DNA of 64,000 bases from Proteus columbae (GCF_009914335.1 NZ_CP043925.1:806001-870000); one strand, 5' to 3'; positions 26,741 through 37,077 are shown, counted from the first letter of the stretch. Notes: generated by a model not told the origin, from the sequence alone. Translations and numbers: made by a program.

Positions 26741-29110
26741 CTAAAAATCAATTTTGATATTCACTCCATAATTTCTACCCGGCAAAGGGGCTAAATATTT
26801 CAACTGAGAAGAAGCGGGTCTTGCTTCTGTATTGGTGAGATTATTAATAATAAAATCAACAGAAACATCTAATTTATCAAGATGATATTTTTTGCCAATT
26901 CCTGCATCAACTAATGTGTAAGAAGGAAAAGTAATATCCCCACCATACATTAATCCACCACTTTCTTTTTGTTTTTTATAGTAAGTCGCAGTACTAAATG
27001 CGGTTAACTCTTCATGCTGATAATTAAGGCTAATACCATGTTTTTCATTGGGAAGATTAGGCAAATAATTACCTGCAATAAAGAGCTTTCTTTTACTTCT
27101 GTTTTCAACAAAATCACCAAATAGTGTGAATGTAAGATTATGGTCGTGAGGCATTTCATATAAATATTTAAATTCGTATTCTAATCCTTTTGTTTCAAGA
27201 TCAGTTTCATCCCATTCCATTACTGTAACGCCACCACGGCTTACGCCCGTTAAGCGTCTAAACTTAAAATCACTATAGTCAGTTTTATACAGATTGAGTT
27301 TATTAGAAAAATTACCGATCTCAATAATGGACGATAATTCAATGCTCTTACTTTTTTCTGTATTAAATTTACTGTTTCCTTGTTCTTCAATTAAATAAGC
27401 ATAGTGGGGACCATGTGTATAAAGTTCATTAATTTCAGGAGCGCGATAAGAAATATTTTTTTGTAGCTTTAATGTCCATTCATCAATTGGTGTAAAAGAT
27501 AAGGCTAATGTATTTGCACTGGTATCAAAATGACGATTTTGCAGATTTGAACCTTGTCCTCGACCGCTATTATAATTATCGGGAATATTTAGATGATGAT
27601 GGGTATAGCCTTTACGGTATCCCGCGGTAATTTCAAAAGGAGATAAATTTAGAGATTCAACCCAATATATTCCATACTCTTTGGTTAATACACTTGGTAA
27701 ATAAGCATCATAGCCAGATGTTTTCAGATCACGATAATTACCGTTAATTCCAACAGCACCGTTAAGCCGATTAAATAGCGGAGTATGCGCAGTTTCTATC
27801 GCTAATTGATGGCTTTTAGTGTTAAATACCGATGATGCAATTTGACCGACCAACTCCTCATCTTTCGATTCAGAATAAGAGTAATAAAAAGCGCTGTCTC
27901 TGAAAAATGGCGTTAAGTGATAATGTTTTCCTTGTATATCTATTCGTCGATTATGGTTTGAAACTGAAATAGGTTTGTACATTTCTCGTGTCGTTTTCGA
28001 CGTGAGATAAGCATATCCTGGTACACCATAAGATGTTTGAAAATCAGTAATAGATAGGCCTAAATAACCATCATCTTCAATATAAGAGAGTGATGCATTA
28101 CCACTTTGACTTTTTAAAAAGCTATTAGGAATTTCTTTGTTGTTATTTTCAACATAATGCTTGGGCGGTGTTACATGTTCAATGGATGTGGGACTGCCAG
28201 GTTTATATTGTGAGTTAGCTTCGTTATCAACATAACCAATACCTGAAAAATAATCTTTATCTTTAAAAGTATATTTATCATCTTCGCTTAATTCATATTC
28301 AACTTTGTATTTTTTCCAAAACTCACTAATGTAAGGGTAAGCTTCAGGATTACGGCTGGTAAACACTTTCATATCAACTTGGCATTGATCACGTAACGCA
28401 AAGTGACTTTTTAGTTGTTGATAGCTATAGCAAGGTGCTGCTTTAGAATGTGTTGGAATTTTATATCTAGTAACTCGTTTAGTGGCACCCGAAATATTAA
28501 AAACCCAGTTTTCTTCATTACTGAATTTAATATTTGCTGATCCACCATTACCGTTATTGGTACTTCCATTAAATGTCACGGCGCCTGAAATCGCTTTTTC
28601 AGGCAACTGTGTCATTATCCTATCATCCCACAAATGAATTGCACCACCACTGCTACTACCACCATAAAGTAGTGCTTCAGAGTTTTTACTGATCGATATT
28701 TCATTAATTCTGTTCATATCAATGGGAATAGGCATATTTCCGCTGATAAATGAAACATCATTAATAGGAAGATTATTGACTAAAATACCCACTCTATTTC
28801 CAGACATGCTACGAATAACGGGTCTTGCGGCATTAGGGCCAAAACCTTCTGCTTGTACTCCTGCGACTTTTGAAACAGTATTACCAATGGTATTGGACTT
28901 TATTTGTTCAAGTTGTTTTCCTTTTATCTCTTCCCGATTATTCAGTAACAATGAAGAGAAAGTCTCTTTGTTTTTTATTGATGTTGCTTTAACAGTAATA
29001 ACATCGTTTGGTATTTCTTTTCCTTTGCTTTTATCTTCATTATTCTCTTTTCCATATAAAGGAGACGACAAAAGCATAAGTAAAATAATAGAGAATTTAC
29101 TTTTTTTCAT
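26741..29110 (-). CDS. TonB-dependent outer membrane receptor (second of a tandem pair)
   Basis: 789 residues. Signal peptide about 1-20. The plug domain has ARPVIRSMSGNRVGILVNN and ALLYGGSSSGGAIHL, and the barrel ends in an aromatic residue (KIDF). The plug is of the same subfamily as the ZnuD-like receptor encoded just upstream (16 bp apart, same strand), so they are probably co-transcribed and an old duplication. Instead of a His-rich loop it has a long insert near residues 215-330 containing two cysteines (APCYSY and RDQCQV). Ligand unknown; zinc or another metal complex is suggested only by the context. Confidence 0.8.
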   Translation of the reverse strand: MKKSKFSIILLMLLSSPLYGKENNEDKSKGKEIPNDVITVKATSIKNKETFSSLLLNNREEIKGKQLEQIKSNTIGNTVSKVAGVQAEGFGPNAARPVIRSMSGNRVGILVNNLPINDVSFISGNMPIPIDMNRINEISISKNSEALLYGGSSSGGAIHLWDDRIMTQLPEKAISGAVTFNGSTNNGNGGSANIKFSNEENWVFNISGATKRVTRYKIPTHSKAAPCYSYQQLKSHFALRDQCQVDMKVFTSRNPEAYPYISEFWKKYKVEYELSEDDKYTFKDKDYFSGIGYVDNEANSQYKPGSPTSIEHVTPPKHYVENNNKEIPNSFLKSQSGNASLSYIEDDGYLGLSITDFQTSYGVPGYAYLTSKTTREMYKPISVSNHNRRIDIQGKHYHLTPFFRDSAFYYSYSESKDEELVGQIASSVFNTKSHQLAIETAHTPLFNRLNGAVGINGNYRDLKTSGYDAYLPSVLTKEYGIYWVESLNLSPFEITAGYRKGYTHHHLNIPDNYNSGRGQGSNLQNRHFDTSANTLALSFTPIDEWTLKLQKNISYRAPEINELYTHGPHYAYLIEEQGNSKFNTEKSKSIELSSIIEIGNFSNKLNLYKTDYSDFKFRRLTGVSRGGVTVMEWDETDLETKGLEYEFKYLYEMPHDHNLTFTLFGDFVENRSKRKLFIAGNYLPNLPNEKHGISLNYQHEELTAFSTATYYKKQKESGGLMYGGDITFPSYTLVDAGIGKKYHLDKLDVSVDFIINNLTNTEARPASSQLKYLAPLPGRNYGVNIKIDF

Positions 29111-29125
29111 AATTATTTTTTATAC

Positions 29126-31198
29126 TTAGAATGTAAGAGTAGTGCCTAATATGATATTACGACCTGGTAAATACATTTCATCTTTAATATAAGAGGTACT
29201 GTCTTTTCCTTTTGCATCAAAGATATTATTAACTTTGGCATACAAGGTATAATTGGTATTATCTAAATAGCCAATATATTCACTACCTAAGCTAACTGTA
29301 TTATAAGATGCTGTTGGCGTTTCGTATTCGGCTGTTTTATTCTGTTTTCCAAAGTGATCAACCTGAATTTTCCCATTTAGATTTTCTGTTAAACTATGTT
29401 TAATATAAACGCTTAATCGATAAGCGGGGATCCTTGGAATATTTCCTTTATTATGCAGTAAATTTGCTCTGACATAATCACCAGAAATACCAATTAAGCT
29501 ATCTTGGTGATAGTAATAATCAATATTACCTTCTATACCTTTGAATTGAGCATCATGTTGTACGTATTGTAATGGTCGAAATCCATTATTTAATTCAGCG
29601 CCAGTAAACTTGCCATAAATATAATTATCAATATGGTTATAATAGGTACTAATATTGAATTGAATATCACCTGTTACTTTAGTGACTCCAATATCAATAT
29701 TATTTGCTGTCTCTGCGGTTAAATTAGGATCGCCTTTTTCAATAGTTCGGCTTGCAGCATGAACACCATTCGCGTAAAGCTCTTCTGCAACAGGTAATCT
29801 TTTCGTGTGTGATAGTGATAAATTTAAAAAATAATCTTGTGTAAAATTCCACGCTAATCCAGCAGAAATCGAAGATGCACTCTGTTTATTGTTTTTTTGA
29901 GTTTCTCTATTTAACAGTGATTGCCACTCTTGGCGAAAACCTAATTCATAGCGAAAATCGCCGAATTGGTATTCTTCTAATAAAAAGAGTGAGTGATTTT
30001 TTGTTTTTGTTGACGGTACATAAGCCTCTTCTCCATAAGCACTAAAATCACGTTGATTAAATTGCCCGCCAATAACACCATGCCAGCCTAAAATAGGTTG
30101 ATGTGTGAAAGAAAATCTTAATTCATCTCCTTTGTTTTTAAATTGGGTACTAACTTCGTGACCTTCTTTTTCATCATGATGATAATGGGTTCTGGCCGCA
30201 CTGAAACGTACCGATTCAATACCGGCAAATGGGTTACTTTTTTCACCACGAAGATCCCATCGTTTACTCTCCATAATAATATAAGGAATGCCATGCTCAT
30301 GTTGTTCATCAGGGTATTCATGATTGTGATCATGATGATGATGACCAACTAAAGGTGGGTGAGTAGGGGCGTGATGATGCTCCTCCTCATGAAAATGAGT
30401 ATGACCAGGTAATCCATATCGGCGATGTTGTTCACCATAGCCAATCCCAATATAACCCTCATCAAAGATCCATGATGCACCGATATTTGCAGATTGGTTA
30501 TCTTGATAAGAGCCAGCTAAACGGCTTGCTTCCCCTTGATGTAATGGCTCGGGTTGTTTGTAATTACTTTGGTAACGTTTCGTGCCTTCAATACGCAGAG
30601 CTAAATTATCTTGCCCTAATGTCAAACCTGCTGCACCGGTATTTCCTTTAGAAACAGAATCATATTGATAATGTAATTCGCCGTCGTAACCTTTTTCAGG
30701 CACTGACATAGGAATTTTGCTATCAATAACATTAATGGCGCCACCTATTGTGCCGCCTCCATAAAGTAATGCTGAAGATCCTTTTAATACTTCAATACGC
30801 TGGCTTAAAAAAGGTTCACTCGTGATTGCGTGATCTGCACCAATCGACGAGACATCCATAAGATCACTACCACTGTGCAATACTTTTACTCGGTTGCCTG
30901 ACATCCCACGAATAACGGGATGCACTGAGCCTCCACCAAAAAAACTGGCATGAAAACCGGGTAGAGATGTCAATGTTTCAGCAATAGATGAACTACGATT
31001 AGCGCGTAACTCTTCTTGTGTAATGACAGCAACGGGTGTTGCCATTTTTTCTTGTGGTGTTTGTAAAGGTGTTGAATAAACCTTTAATACCTCATTTGGT
31101 CGTTTTTCTTCTGATTTCGTTGTGGTGTTTGCGTTTGCAAATAATGAATAACTTATTGAAATAAAAAGCGTTGTATAACTAAAAACAGACTTTTTCAT
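29126..31198 (-). CDS. znuD: ZnuD-like TonB-dependent receptor with a His-rich loop
   Basis: 690 residues. Signal peptide about 1-24; plug with HPVIRGMSGNRVKVL and ALLYGGGTIGGAINV; barrel ending GTTLTF. After YGLPGHTHFHEEEHHH (near residues 263-278) comes a loop with more than 15 histidines plus acidic residues. ZnuD of Neisseria, the zinc receptor, has a comparable His/Asp loop after YGLPGH. A GGAGG ribosome site precedes the start, and a Zur-like box lies 24 bp upstream. Outer-membrane zinc uptake is a strong inference. Haem, which ZnuD can also bind, is the alternative. Confidence 0.82.
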   Translation of the reverse strand: MKKSVFSYTTLFISISYSLFANANTTTKSEEKRPNEVLKVYSTPLQTPQEKMATPVAVITQEELRANRSSSIAETLTSLPGFHASFFGGGSVHPVIRGMSGNRVKVLHSGSDLMDVSSIGADHAITSEPFLSQRIEVLKGSSALLYGGGTIGGAINVIDSKIPMSVPEKGYDGELHYQYDSVSKGNTGAAGLTLGQDNLALRIEGTKRYQSNYKQPEPLHQGEASRLAGSYQDNQSANIGASWIFDEGYIGIGYGEQHRRYGLPGHTHFHEEEHHHAPTHPPLVGHHHHDHNHEYPDEQHEHGIPYIIMESKRWDLRGEKSNPFAGIESVRFSAARTHYHHDEKEGHEVSTQFKNKGDELRFSFTHQPILGWHGVIGGQFNQRDFSAYGEEAYVPSTKTKNHSLFLLEEYQFGDFRYELGFRQEWQSLLNRETQKNNKQSASSISAGLAWNFTQDYFLNLSLSHTKRLPVAEELYANGVHAASRTIEKGDPNLTAETANNIDIGVTKVTGDIQFNISTYYNHIDNYIYGKFTGAELNNGFRPLQYVQHDAQFKGIEGNIDYYYHQDSLIGISGDYVRANLLHNKGNIPRIPAYRLSVYIKHSLTENLNGKIQVDHFGKQNKTAEYETPTASYNTVSLGSEYIGYLDNTNYTLYAKVNNIFDAKGKDSTSYIKDEMYLPGRNIILGTTLTF

Positions 31199-31221
31199 TT
31201 TACTTACCTCCTTTATTTTAT

Positions 31222-31278
31222 AATGTTATAACATAACATTTTGTAAATATTGTAAGTAAATATAATTATCATTAGCAA
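31222..31278 (-). promoter_or_regulatory. Promoter of the TonB receptor pair with Zur-like and Fur-like boxes
   Basis: AATGTTAT-AAC-ATAACATT at 31222-31240 is a perfect 8-bp inverted repeat and fits the Zur consensus core TGTTATA-N-TATAACA with one change. A minus-strand promoter (TTGCTA at 31273-31278, TACAAT at 31249-31254, 18-bp spacer) lies just upstream. A 19-mer at 31258-31276 within it matches the Fur consensus at 14 positions. The Zur box sits downstream of the -10. Zinc repression is well supported; the Fur site is weaker. Confidence 0.7.
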
Positions 31279-31366
31279 GTGGTGATTTTTTCAAAATGAT
31301 AAAATTTTTATAAGTTATTGTAATTTATATATAAAAATATTTTCTATGAAAGAGGGAGAAGAGATG

Positions 31367-31392
31367 AAAAAAGGCACCTCAAAGGTGCCTTT
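31367..31392 (-). terminator. Rho-independent terminator of the uhp-afu run
   Basis: AAAGGCACCT (31370-31379) and AGGTGCCTTT (31383-31392) with a 3-base loop; six T follow the GC stem on the minus strand. It lies just after afuC. Confidence 0.9.
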
Positions 31393-31414
31393 AAGATAAA
31401 TAAGATAAAGACGC

Positions 31415-32455
31415 TTATTCTAGGATAAACATGCCATAAGGGTGAATTTGTAGATAATAACTGTCACCTACATTCGGCTGAAGCTGTGTGGCATTGACTT
31501 GTAATAGCAAGGTTTGATTTTGCCATTCTACCGTGACTTCATATTGTGGTCCCATGTAAGCCACATGCACTATTTTACATTGCTGACAGACATCGCCTTG
31601 TTGAGATAAGGTAATCGCTTCTGGTCTAACTCCAACTCTAACTTCGGTTTTAGTCGTATTAAATGTATCTGGTTTCGGTAGGCGATATTGGAAGATATCA
31701 ACATAATCAGCGCCCAATGTGGCTGGGAATAAGTTTGCATCTCCCATAAAGCTTGCCATAAATTCAGACGCGGGTTGGCGATAAAGATTTTGTGGTGAAC
31801 CTAATTGCATTATCTTGCCTTTATTCATCACTAAAACCATATCAGAAACGGCAAATGCTTCACTTTGGTCATGAGTGACATAAAGAGACGTGATATTAAA
31901 CTGTTGTTGTAATTCACGAATTTTCTCTCTCATACTACGACGTAAGTTAGCATCAAGGTTACTCAATGGTTCATCAAAAAGTAGAACTTTAGGTTTCAAA
32001 ATTAAGGCGCGAGCTAATGCAACACGTTGTTGTTGACCACCTGAAATTTGGTCAACAAAACGGTCTTCAAAGCCTGCTAAATCCACCAGCTCTAAGGCTT
32101 CAGAAACACGTTGTTTAATTTCAGCCTTAGGGCGCCCCAGCATTTTTAAGCCATAGCCAATATTTTCGCCCAACGACATATGAGGGAAAAGGGCATAAGA
32201 CTGAAACACCATACAGATGTCGCGTTGCTGGATCGAACGGTCGGTAACATCTTCGCCATCGATAAAAATTTTGCCTTCTGTTGGTTTTTCTAACCCTGCC
32301 ACTAAACGTAATACTGTTGTTTTACCGCAACCTGAAGGCCCTAATAATGAAACCATTTTGCCTTGTGGAATAGACAAACTGAGATCTTCAATCACCGTGT
32401 TAGTGCCAAAACGCTTAATTACATTTTTCAGTTCAACGAAATGTTGTTGTGTCAT
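31415..32455 (-). CDS. afuC: AfuC, ATPase of the AfuABC transporter
   Basis: 346 residues. Walker [10 protein letters not shown] (39-47), signature [15 protein letters not shown], Walker [16 protein letters not shown], then a C-terminal TOBE-type regulatory region (about 240-346). Such proteins were long annotated as ferric transport ATPases (FbpC type). AfuABC of Actinobacillus pleuropneumoniae transports hexose phosphates, and the uhpABC genes upstream favour that here. Sixteen bases separate it from afuB. Confidence 0.88.
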   Translation of the reverse strand: MTQQHFVELKNVIKRFGTNTVIEDLSLSIPQGKMVSLLGPSGCGKTTVLRLVAGLEKPTEGKIFIDGEDVTDRSIQQRDICMVFQSYALFPHMSLGENIGYGLKMLGRPKAEIKQRVSEALELVDLAGFEDRFVDQISGGQQQRVALARALILKPKVLLFDEPLSNLDANLRRSMREKIRELQQQFNITSLYVTHDQSEAFAVSDMVLVMNKGKIMQLGSPQNLYRQPASEFMASFMGDANLFPATLGADYVDIFQYRLPKPDTFNTTKTEVRVGVRPEAITLSQQGDVCQQCKIVHVAYMGPQYEVTVEWQNQTLLLQVNATQLQPNVGDSYYLQIHPYGMFILE

Positions 32456-32470
32456 GATTTATACTCCGTA

Positions 32471-34549
32471 TTACTGTGCATTTTTGGCTTTAGAGCGTGA
32501 AACACGGGCTTCGCCAATCAAATAGTCAAATAAGAAAATAATTGCCAACATCACGACGATTAAAATCGAGCCGTAGGCAATTGCGACGCCGTATTCACCA
32601 TCTTCAACGCGGTTTAAAATATAAGCGGTTGCAACGCGTGTATCTGGTGTAACAAGGAAAACGATGGCACTGACTGTCGTTATCGCACGCACAAAGCTAT
32701 AAATCAGTGCAGATAAAATAGCAGGGCGTAATAACGGTAACAGCACATAGAAAATGGTTCTCATTGAGTTCGCTCTTAAACTTAGAGAAGCTTCATCAAG
32801 CGATTTATCAATTTGTCCTAATCCCGCAATACCTGCACGTATTCCCACAGGCACGTTACGCATTGTCATAGAGATAATCACAATTGCCGCCGTTCCCGTT
32901 AAATAGAAAGGCGAGTCGTTAAACGCAAGAATATAAGAGACACCTGCGACGGTTCCTGGTACGGCAAAACAAAGCATGGTTGTGAACTCGATACTTTTTT
33001 TACCTTTGAAGTCTTGGCGCACCACGATATAGGCAATTAATAGTCCGAGGATTGCCGTGATCGGCGCGGCGATACCGGCATATAACAAGGTATCTAATAA
33101 TGAAGGCCATGCACCGTCACTCATTCCTTGACCAAATAATTTGATAAAGTTATCGAGTGTTAAGGTGTAATCAACTCCCCAGTTAACGGTAAAGCTACCG
33201 TAGAAAATACTGCCATAGAGCAGGATATTAAAGACAACCCAAATACCTAAAACAGTAGTCACAAATGCGATCAGTGACGATGGAAGAGGTTGAACATCAC
33301 CGCGATAAGATTTACCTGATACCGTGACGTAAGAGCGTTTACCAATCCACATATACTGCACACAGAACACTAATAGTGAGAAAACTAACAGTGATGCACC
33401 CAATGTACTGGCTGATTGATAATCAAGCTGAGAGCCTGTGATATAGAAATAAATTTGTGTAGCGATAACGTCAAAGTTGCCTCCTAAAACTAACGGATTA
33501 CTAAAGTCAGCAAGAGATTGCACAATTACAATTAAAAACGCATTGGCTAACGCAGGTTTAAGCAACGGCATAAAGACGTTAAAGAAAGTTTGATAACGGT
33601 TTGCTCTTAAGGTGTAAGAGGCTTCTTCTAATGAAGGATGAATGGTTTTAATTGCGCCATCTAAAATCATAAATGACATAGGAGTAAAGGCGAGCACTTG
33701 CGCCAACCAAATCCCTGTAAAGCCATATAACCAGTTGGTATTTTCAAGTCCTGCGTAAGTGGCAAGAAACTCTGTCACATAACCCGAACGTCCCATCATT
33801 AACGTCACCCCTAAACCGACAACAAAAGGTGGTGTAACAATAGGTAAGATAGAAAACACACGGCCGATAATGGCAGAGCGCACTGCAATACGTGACGTAT
33901 AAATGGCCAGTATTAAACCAAAGAAAGTACAACCTATCCCCACAGCAATAGAAAGCACAATTGAGTTAAGCATCACTTGCACTATATGGGCTTGGCTTAA
34001 AATCGCGATAAACTCAAAAGGTGCAAAATTGCCCGCGCTATCTTTAAACATCGGAATAAAAATAGCGATACTAGGGAAGATAATAAAGGCGCCAATCAAT
34101 GCAACAACAGTTATCAAAGAGCCGATAACAAAGCTATCACCGCCCAGCCATTCAAGGCGTGTTAAGGCGGTTTTCATGATCATTCCCAGAGAAATAAAGA
34201 GGATGATCGCAGAATAACCTAAGCCACGTCCTTCAAGGGTTGCACTGACTATCGTAATAAATGCACAAAATAGGGCAAAACCCGCATCAAAATAGTGGCG
34301 AGAGCGATTTTCACGTTTAGGAGCAGTTAATGGGCGAAATAGCAGTAAACTCGGTAATAAAAACCAAAGCCAACTGATATTTAGGCTACTCCAGCCATAA
34401 GAGGTGAGCAATTCATCTGCTGTTGAGTCTAAAAGACCGTAGTCAAGGCTCCATGATGGCAGTAACGCAAATGCCATCCATGCAATTAGGATCCATAAAA
34501 ATATGGGATCCCGCCTCTTTTTTTCAGGTAAAGCGAGTGTGTGAGACAT
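32471..34549 (-). CDS. afuB: AfuB, fused-type ABC permease
   Basis: 692 residues containing two permease repeats, each with the EAA loop of binding-protein-dependent permeases (near EEASYTLRANRYQTFFNVF and DEASLSLRANSMRTIFYV). About twelve or more membrane helices. The duplicated form lets one polypeptide act as both permease halves. It belongs with afuA and afuC. A hairpin lies in the gap to afuA. Confidence 0.9.
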   Translation of the reverse strand: MSHTLALPEKKRRDPIFLWILIAWMAFALLPSWSLDYGLLDSTADELLTSYGWSSLNISWLWFLLPSLLLFRPLTAPKRENRSRHYFDAGFALFCAFITIVSATLEGRGLGYSAIILFISLGMIMKTALTRLEWLGGDSFVIGSLITVVALIGAFIIFPSIAIFIPMFKDSAGNFAPFEFIAILSQAHIVQVMLNSIVLSIAVGIGCTFFGLILAIYTSRIAVRSAIIGRVFSILPIVTPPFVVGLGVTLMMGRSGYVTEFLATYAGLENTNWLYGFTGIWLAQVLAFTPMSFMILDGAIKTIHPSLEEASYTLRANRYQTFFNVFMPLLKPALANAFLIVIVQSLADFSNPLVLGGNFDVIATQIYFYITGSQLDYQSASTLGASLLVFSLLVFCVQYMWIGKRSYVTVSGKSYRGDVQPLPSSLIAFVTTVLGIWVVFNILLYGSIFYGSFTVNWGVDYTLTLDNFIKLFGQGMSDGAWPSLLDTLLYAGIAAPITAILGLLIAYIVVRQDFKGKKSIEFTTMLCFAVPGTVAGVSYILAFNDSPFYLTGTAAIVIISMTMRNVPVGIRAGIAGLGQIDKSLDEASLSLRANSMRTIFYVLLPLLRPAILSALIYSFVRAITTVSAIVFLVTPDTRVATAYILNRVEDGEYGVAIAYGSILIVVMLAIIFLFDYLIGEARVSRSKAKNAQ

Positions 34550-34591
34550 AAATCCCCCGAGAGTAAATGTATTTATTATTATGAGAAAAAG

Positions 34592-34614
34592 AGAGCGAGA
34601 GGTTATCTCGCTCT
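34592..34614 (-). terminator. Intra-operon hairpin between afuA and afuB
   Basis: AGAGCGAGA (34592-34600) and TCTCGCTCT (34606-34614) form a 9-bp perfect stem, followed on the minus strand by CTTTTTCTC. Partial termination here would make more binding protein than permease, a usual arrangement for ABC importers. Confidence 0.7.
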
Positions 34615-34623
34615 GTTAATGGG

Positions 34624-35655
34624 CTATTTACCCATTTTTACTTCGGTAACCCACTTATTAATCAGTTCCTTACGTACTTCACTATCGCCATATTTATCCA
34701 TGTCGTAGTTAATGAGTTTTAAGTCTGATAATTTCAGTGCCATTGGTGAAGATTCAGCCGAGGTATTGGTTAGAATTTGGTAAGATTTACCTTCTTTCCA
34801 GCTAATTTCCTGAGCTTCTTTTGAGAGTGTCCAATCTACGAATAATTTTGCGTTATCCATATTGCGGGCATTTTTAATGATACTGACACCACCGATTTCA
34901 TACCCTGTACCTTCACAAGGTGAAATCAATTCAAGTGGAGCGCCATTTTCAACTTCTAATGAGTAATCATGTAGGAAGCCAATACCAATGGCTGCTTCAC
35001 CACGGGCTGCATTTCGTGCGGGAGCAATACCTGATTTGGTGTATTGAGAGATATTTGTATTGATTTTCTTTAGATAATCAAAGGCTTGTTCAGTGCCCCA
35101 TAATTGATCAAAGGTTGCCAGTGCAGTGTAAGCCGTACCTGAGCTTTGTGGATCAGCAATTTGAATTTCGCCTTTGTATTCAGGCTTAATTAAATCTTTC
35201 CAGCAGGTTGGAATAGCAATGCCTTTTTCTTTTAAGCGATCTTTGTTGACGCCAAAACCTAAAATACCGACATAGACCGCAGAAGAGTAGTTTCCTTTGC
35301 GTTTAGCTGGATCACGAAATTGTGGCATGATCTGATCGAGATTAGGAGAAACGTAAGGCTCTAGCAGATCCATTTCACCCGCTTGTGAGTGAGGATCCAT
35401 TGTACCGCCATACCAAACGTCAGCTTGTGGATTACGTTTTTCAGCTTCAATTTTAGCTAAAGTACTCCCTGAACCATTACGAACGAAGGTAGTTTTAACA
35501 TCATACTTTTCGGCGAAGGCTTTTGTTTCAGCTTCACACATCGCATTTGTCGCACTACAGTAAACGACTAAGCGACCAGCCGCATTTGTTGATAAGCTAA
35601 CCGCAGAAAGAGCCAGACCAGCAGCAACGAGTGTAGAGAGGGTTTTCAATTTCAT
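34624..35655 (-). CDS. afuA: AfuA, periplasmic binding protein
   Basis: 343 residues. Signal peptide about 1-25 (ending TNA-AGRLVVYC). The fold is that of FbpA-like class II binding proteins (AEKRNPQADVWYGGTMDPH, then YGSAVYVG-like and GYEIGGVSI regions), but the consecutive tyrosines that bind ferric iron in FbpA are not evident. AfuA of Actinobacillus binds glucose-6-phosphate and related sugar phosphates. The start lies 2 bp after the uhpC stop, linking sensor and transporter genes. Confidence 0.87.
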   Translation of the reverse strand: MKLKTLSTLVAAGLALSAVSLSTNAAGRLVVYCSATNAMCEAETKAFAEKYDVKTTFVRNGSGSTLAKIEAEKRNPQADVWYGGTMDPHSQAGEMDLLEPYVSPNLDQIMPQFRDPAKRKGNYSSAVYVGILGFGVNKDRLKEKGIAIPTCWKDLIKPEYKGEIQIADPQSSGTAYTALATFDQLWGTEQAFDYLKKINTNISQYTKSGIAPARNAARGEAAIGIGFLHDYSLEVENGAPLELISPCEGTGYEIGGVSIIKNARNMDNAKLFVDWTLSKEAQEISWKEGKSYQILTNTSAESSPMALKLSDLKLINYDMDKYGDSEVRKELINKWVTEVKMGK

Positions 35656-35657
35656 GT

Positions 35658-36995
35658 TCAGAACCTTTTAAATGTGTCGTCATCGGAAAATGAAAGTGGA
35701 CCAACTGAATGCTCTTGTTTGCTAACATCAGCAATCAACAACGGCATTAGTAAGAGTCCCATTAAGGCCGCAGCACTGGTTAATAATACAAACATCCCAG
35801 TCCAACCATAATGCGCCATGACCTGACTTAATGGCCAACCTGCCATTGCCGCCCCTAAATAGGCATACAATCCCAAGTAGCCAGTTACCGTGCCTGCTGC
35901 GTTTTTATGGCAATATTCTGTTGCAGCAAGCCCGATTAACATCTGTGGTCCGAACACAAAAAAACCGATACTAAAAAAACAGGCTGCGAGTAACGCATAA
36001 TGATGAATTGGAATTAACCAAAGTGCTGTTACTGCGGTAAAAAGCCCTAGTGAAAACAGCAATATCATTGGTGCTCGTTGGCCGCGGAATAATAAATCCG
36101 AGCCCCAGCCTGAACATAACGCCCCGAGCAAGCCACCTACTTCAAACAAAGAAAGAATGGCATTTGCACTTAATAAATTGGCGCCATGTGTCTCTGATAA
36201 CCAGATATTTCCCCAATCGTTTATCGCCATACGTATGAGATAAACTAAAATATAAGAAAAACCCAGCAACCAAATCATTCGGTTAAATAAAATGCTCTCT
36301 TTCAAAATAGTTAGCATAGGTTTAGGCGGAGAGGCTTGTTCTTGACGTAATTCAAACACATCGCGCCGCCATACACCCACAGTAGGAAGTCCTTCCTCTG
36401 CGGGAGTCCCTTTTAATCGTACACACAACCATAGCCCGACGATGATACCGATAATACCGGGAACAAGTAGTGCGACTTGCCAACTATAATGCGTCGCTAG
36501 CCACGCAGTTAAAATGGGAAGACTCATCCCGCCAAGGTTGATTGAGATATTCCATAATCCCCACCAGAAGCCACGTTCATTGCGTGAATACCAGTGTGTT
36601 AACAACCTTGCACAAGGTGGCCATCCAAAGCCTTGAAAGAAACCATTTAGTGCCCAGACCAAAAGCAGTGCAGGAAACGAAAGACAATAGGCAAAGATAA
36701 TATTCATAATGCCTGTCATTACTAATCCCACACCCATAAACCAGCGGTATCCCCACTTATCGTGGAAAATACCAGAAACAAATTTAGATAAACCGTAAGT
36801 GAGATAAAAAAGGCTGGCTATCCAACCGATATCTCCTTTATCTAAATTCAATTCAACTTGCATAACGGGCATCACAAAGTTGACGCTTTTACGTGTGAGG
36901 TAGAAGGTGGCATAACCAATAATCATCGACAGCATTAAATTTTTGCGCCAAAAGTTATAGGTCTTATTTATTGATGCCGAATTTTTACCTGACAT
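35658..36995 (-). CDS. uhpC: UhpC-type hexose-phosphate sensor (MFS family)
   Basis: 445 residues with 12 membrane helices. Matches E. coli UhpC in long stretches: GYATFYLTRKSVNF, LFYLTYGLSKFVSGI, NDWGNIWLSET and FGPQMLIGLAATE. In E. coli UhpC binds external glucose-6-phosphate and activates the kinase UhpB. Its close relatives UhpT and GlpT are true transporters, so transport cannot be excluded. GAGG precedes the start. Confidence 0.87.
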   Translation of the reverse strand: MSGKNSASINKTYNFWRKNLMLSMIIGYATFYLTRKSVNFVMPVMQVELNLDKGDIGWIASLFYLTYGLSKFVSGIFHDKWGYRWFMGVGLVMTGIMNIIFAYCLSFPALLLVWALNGFFQGFGWPPCARLLTHWYSRNERGFWWGLWNISINLGGMSLPILTAWLATHYSWQVALLVPGIIGIIVGLWLCVRLKGTPAEEGLPTVGVWRRDVFELRQEQASPPKPMLTILKESILFNRMIWLLGFSYILVYLIRMAINDWGNIWLSETHGANLLSANAILSLFEVGGLLGALCSGWGSDLLFRGQRAPMILLFSLGLFTAVTALWLIPIHHYALLAACFFSIGFFVFGPQMLIGLAATEYCHKNAAGTVTGYLGLYAYLGAAMAGWPLSQVMAHYGWTGMFVLLTSAAALMGLLLMPLLIADVSKQEHSVGPLSFSDDDTFKRF

Positions 36996-37077
36996 AACAT
37001 CCTCTTTGATGTTGCAAATGTAAAAAAAATGTCGCGAAAAAGAATGAGATAAGGTTGTAGATGACTAAGACTTATTC

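Noticed and set aside
28722..29129. 135-codon frame antisense to the start of the second TonB receptor
   Set aside because: Overlaps the signal peptide and plug of a clear receptor; hydrophobicity comes from the complementary strand.
31415..35655. afuABC as a ferric iron transporter
   Set aside because: The old family label exists, but the direct link to uhpABC and the known sugar-phosphate specificity of AfuA make iron transport the weaker reading.
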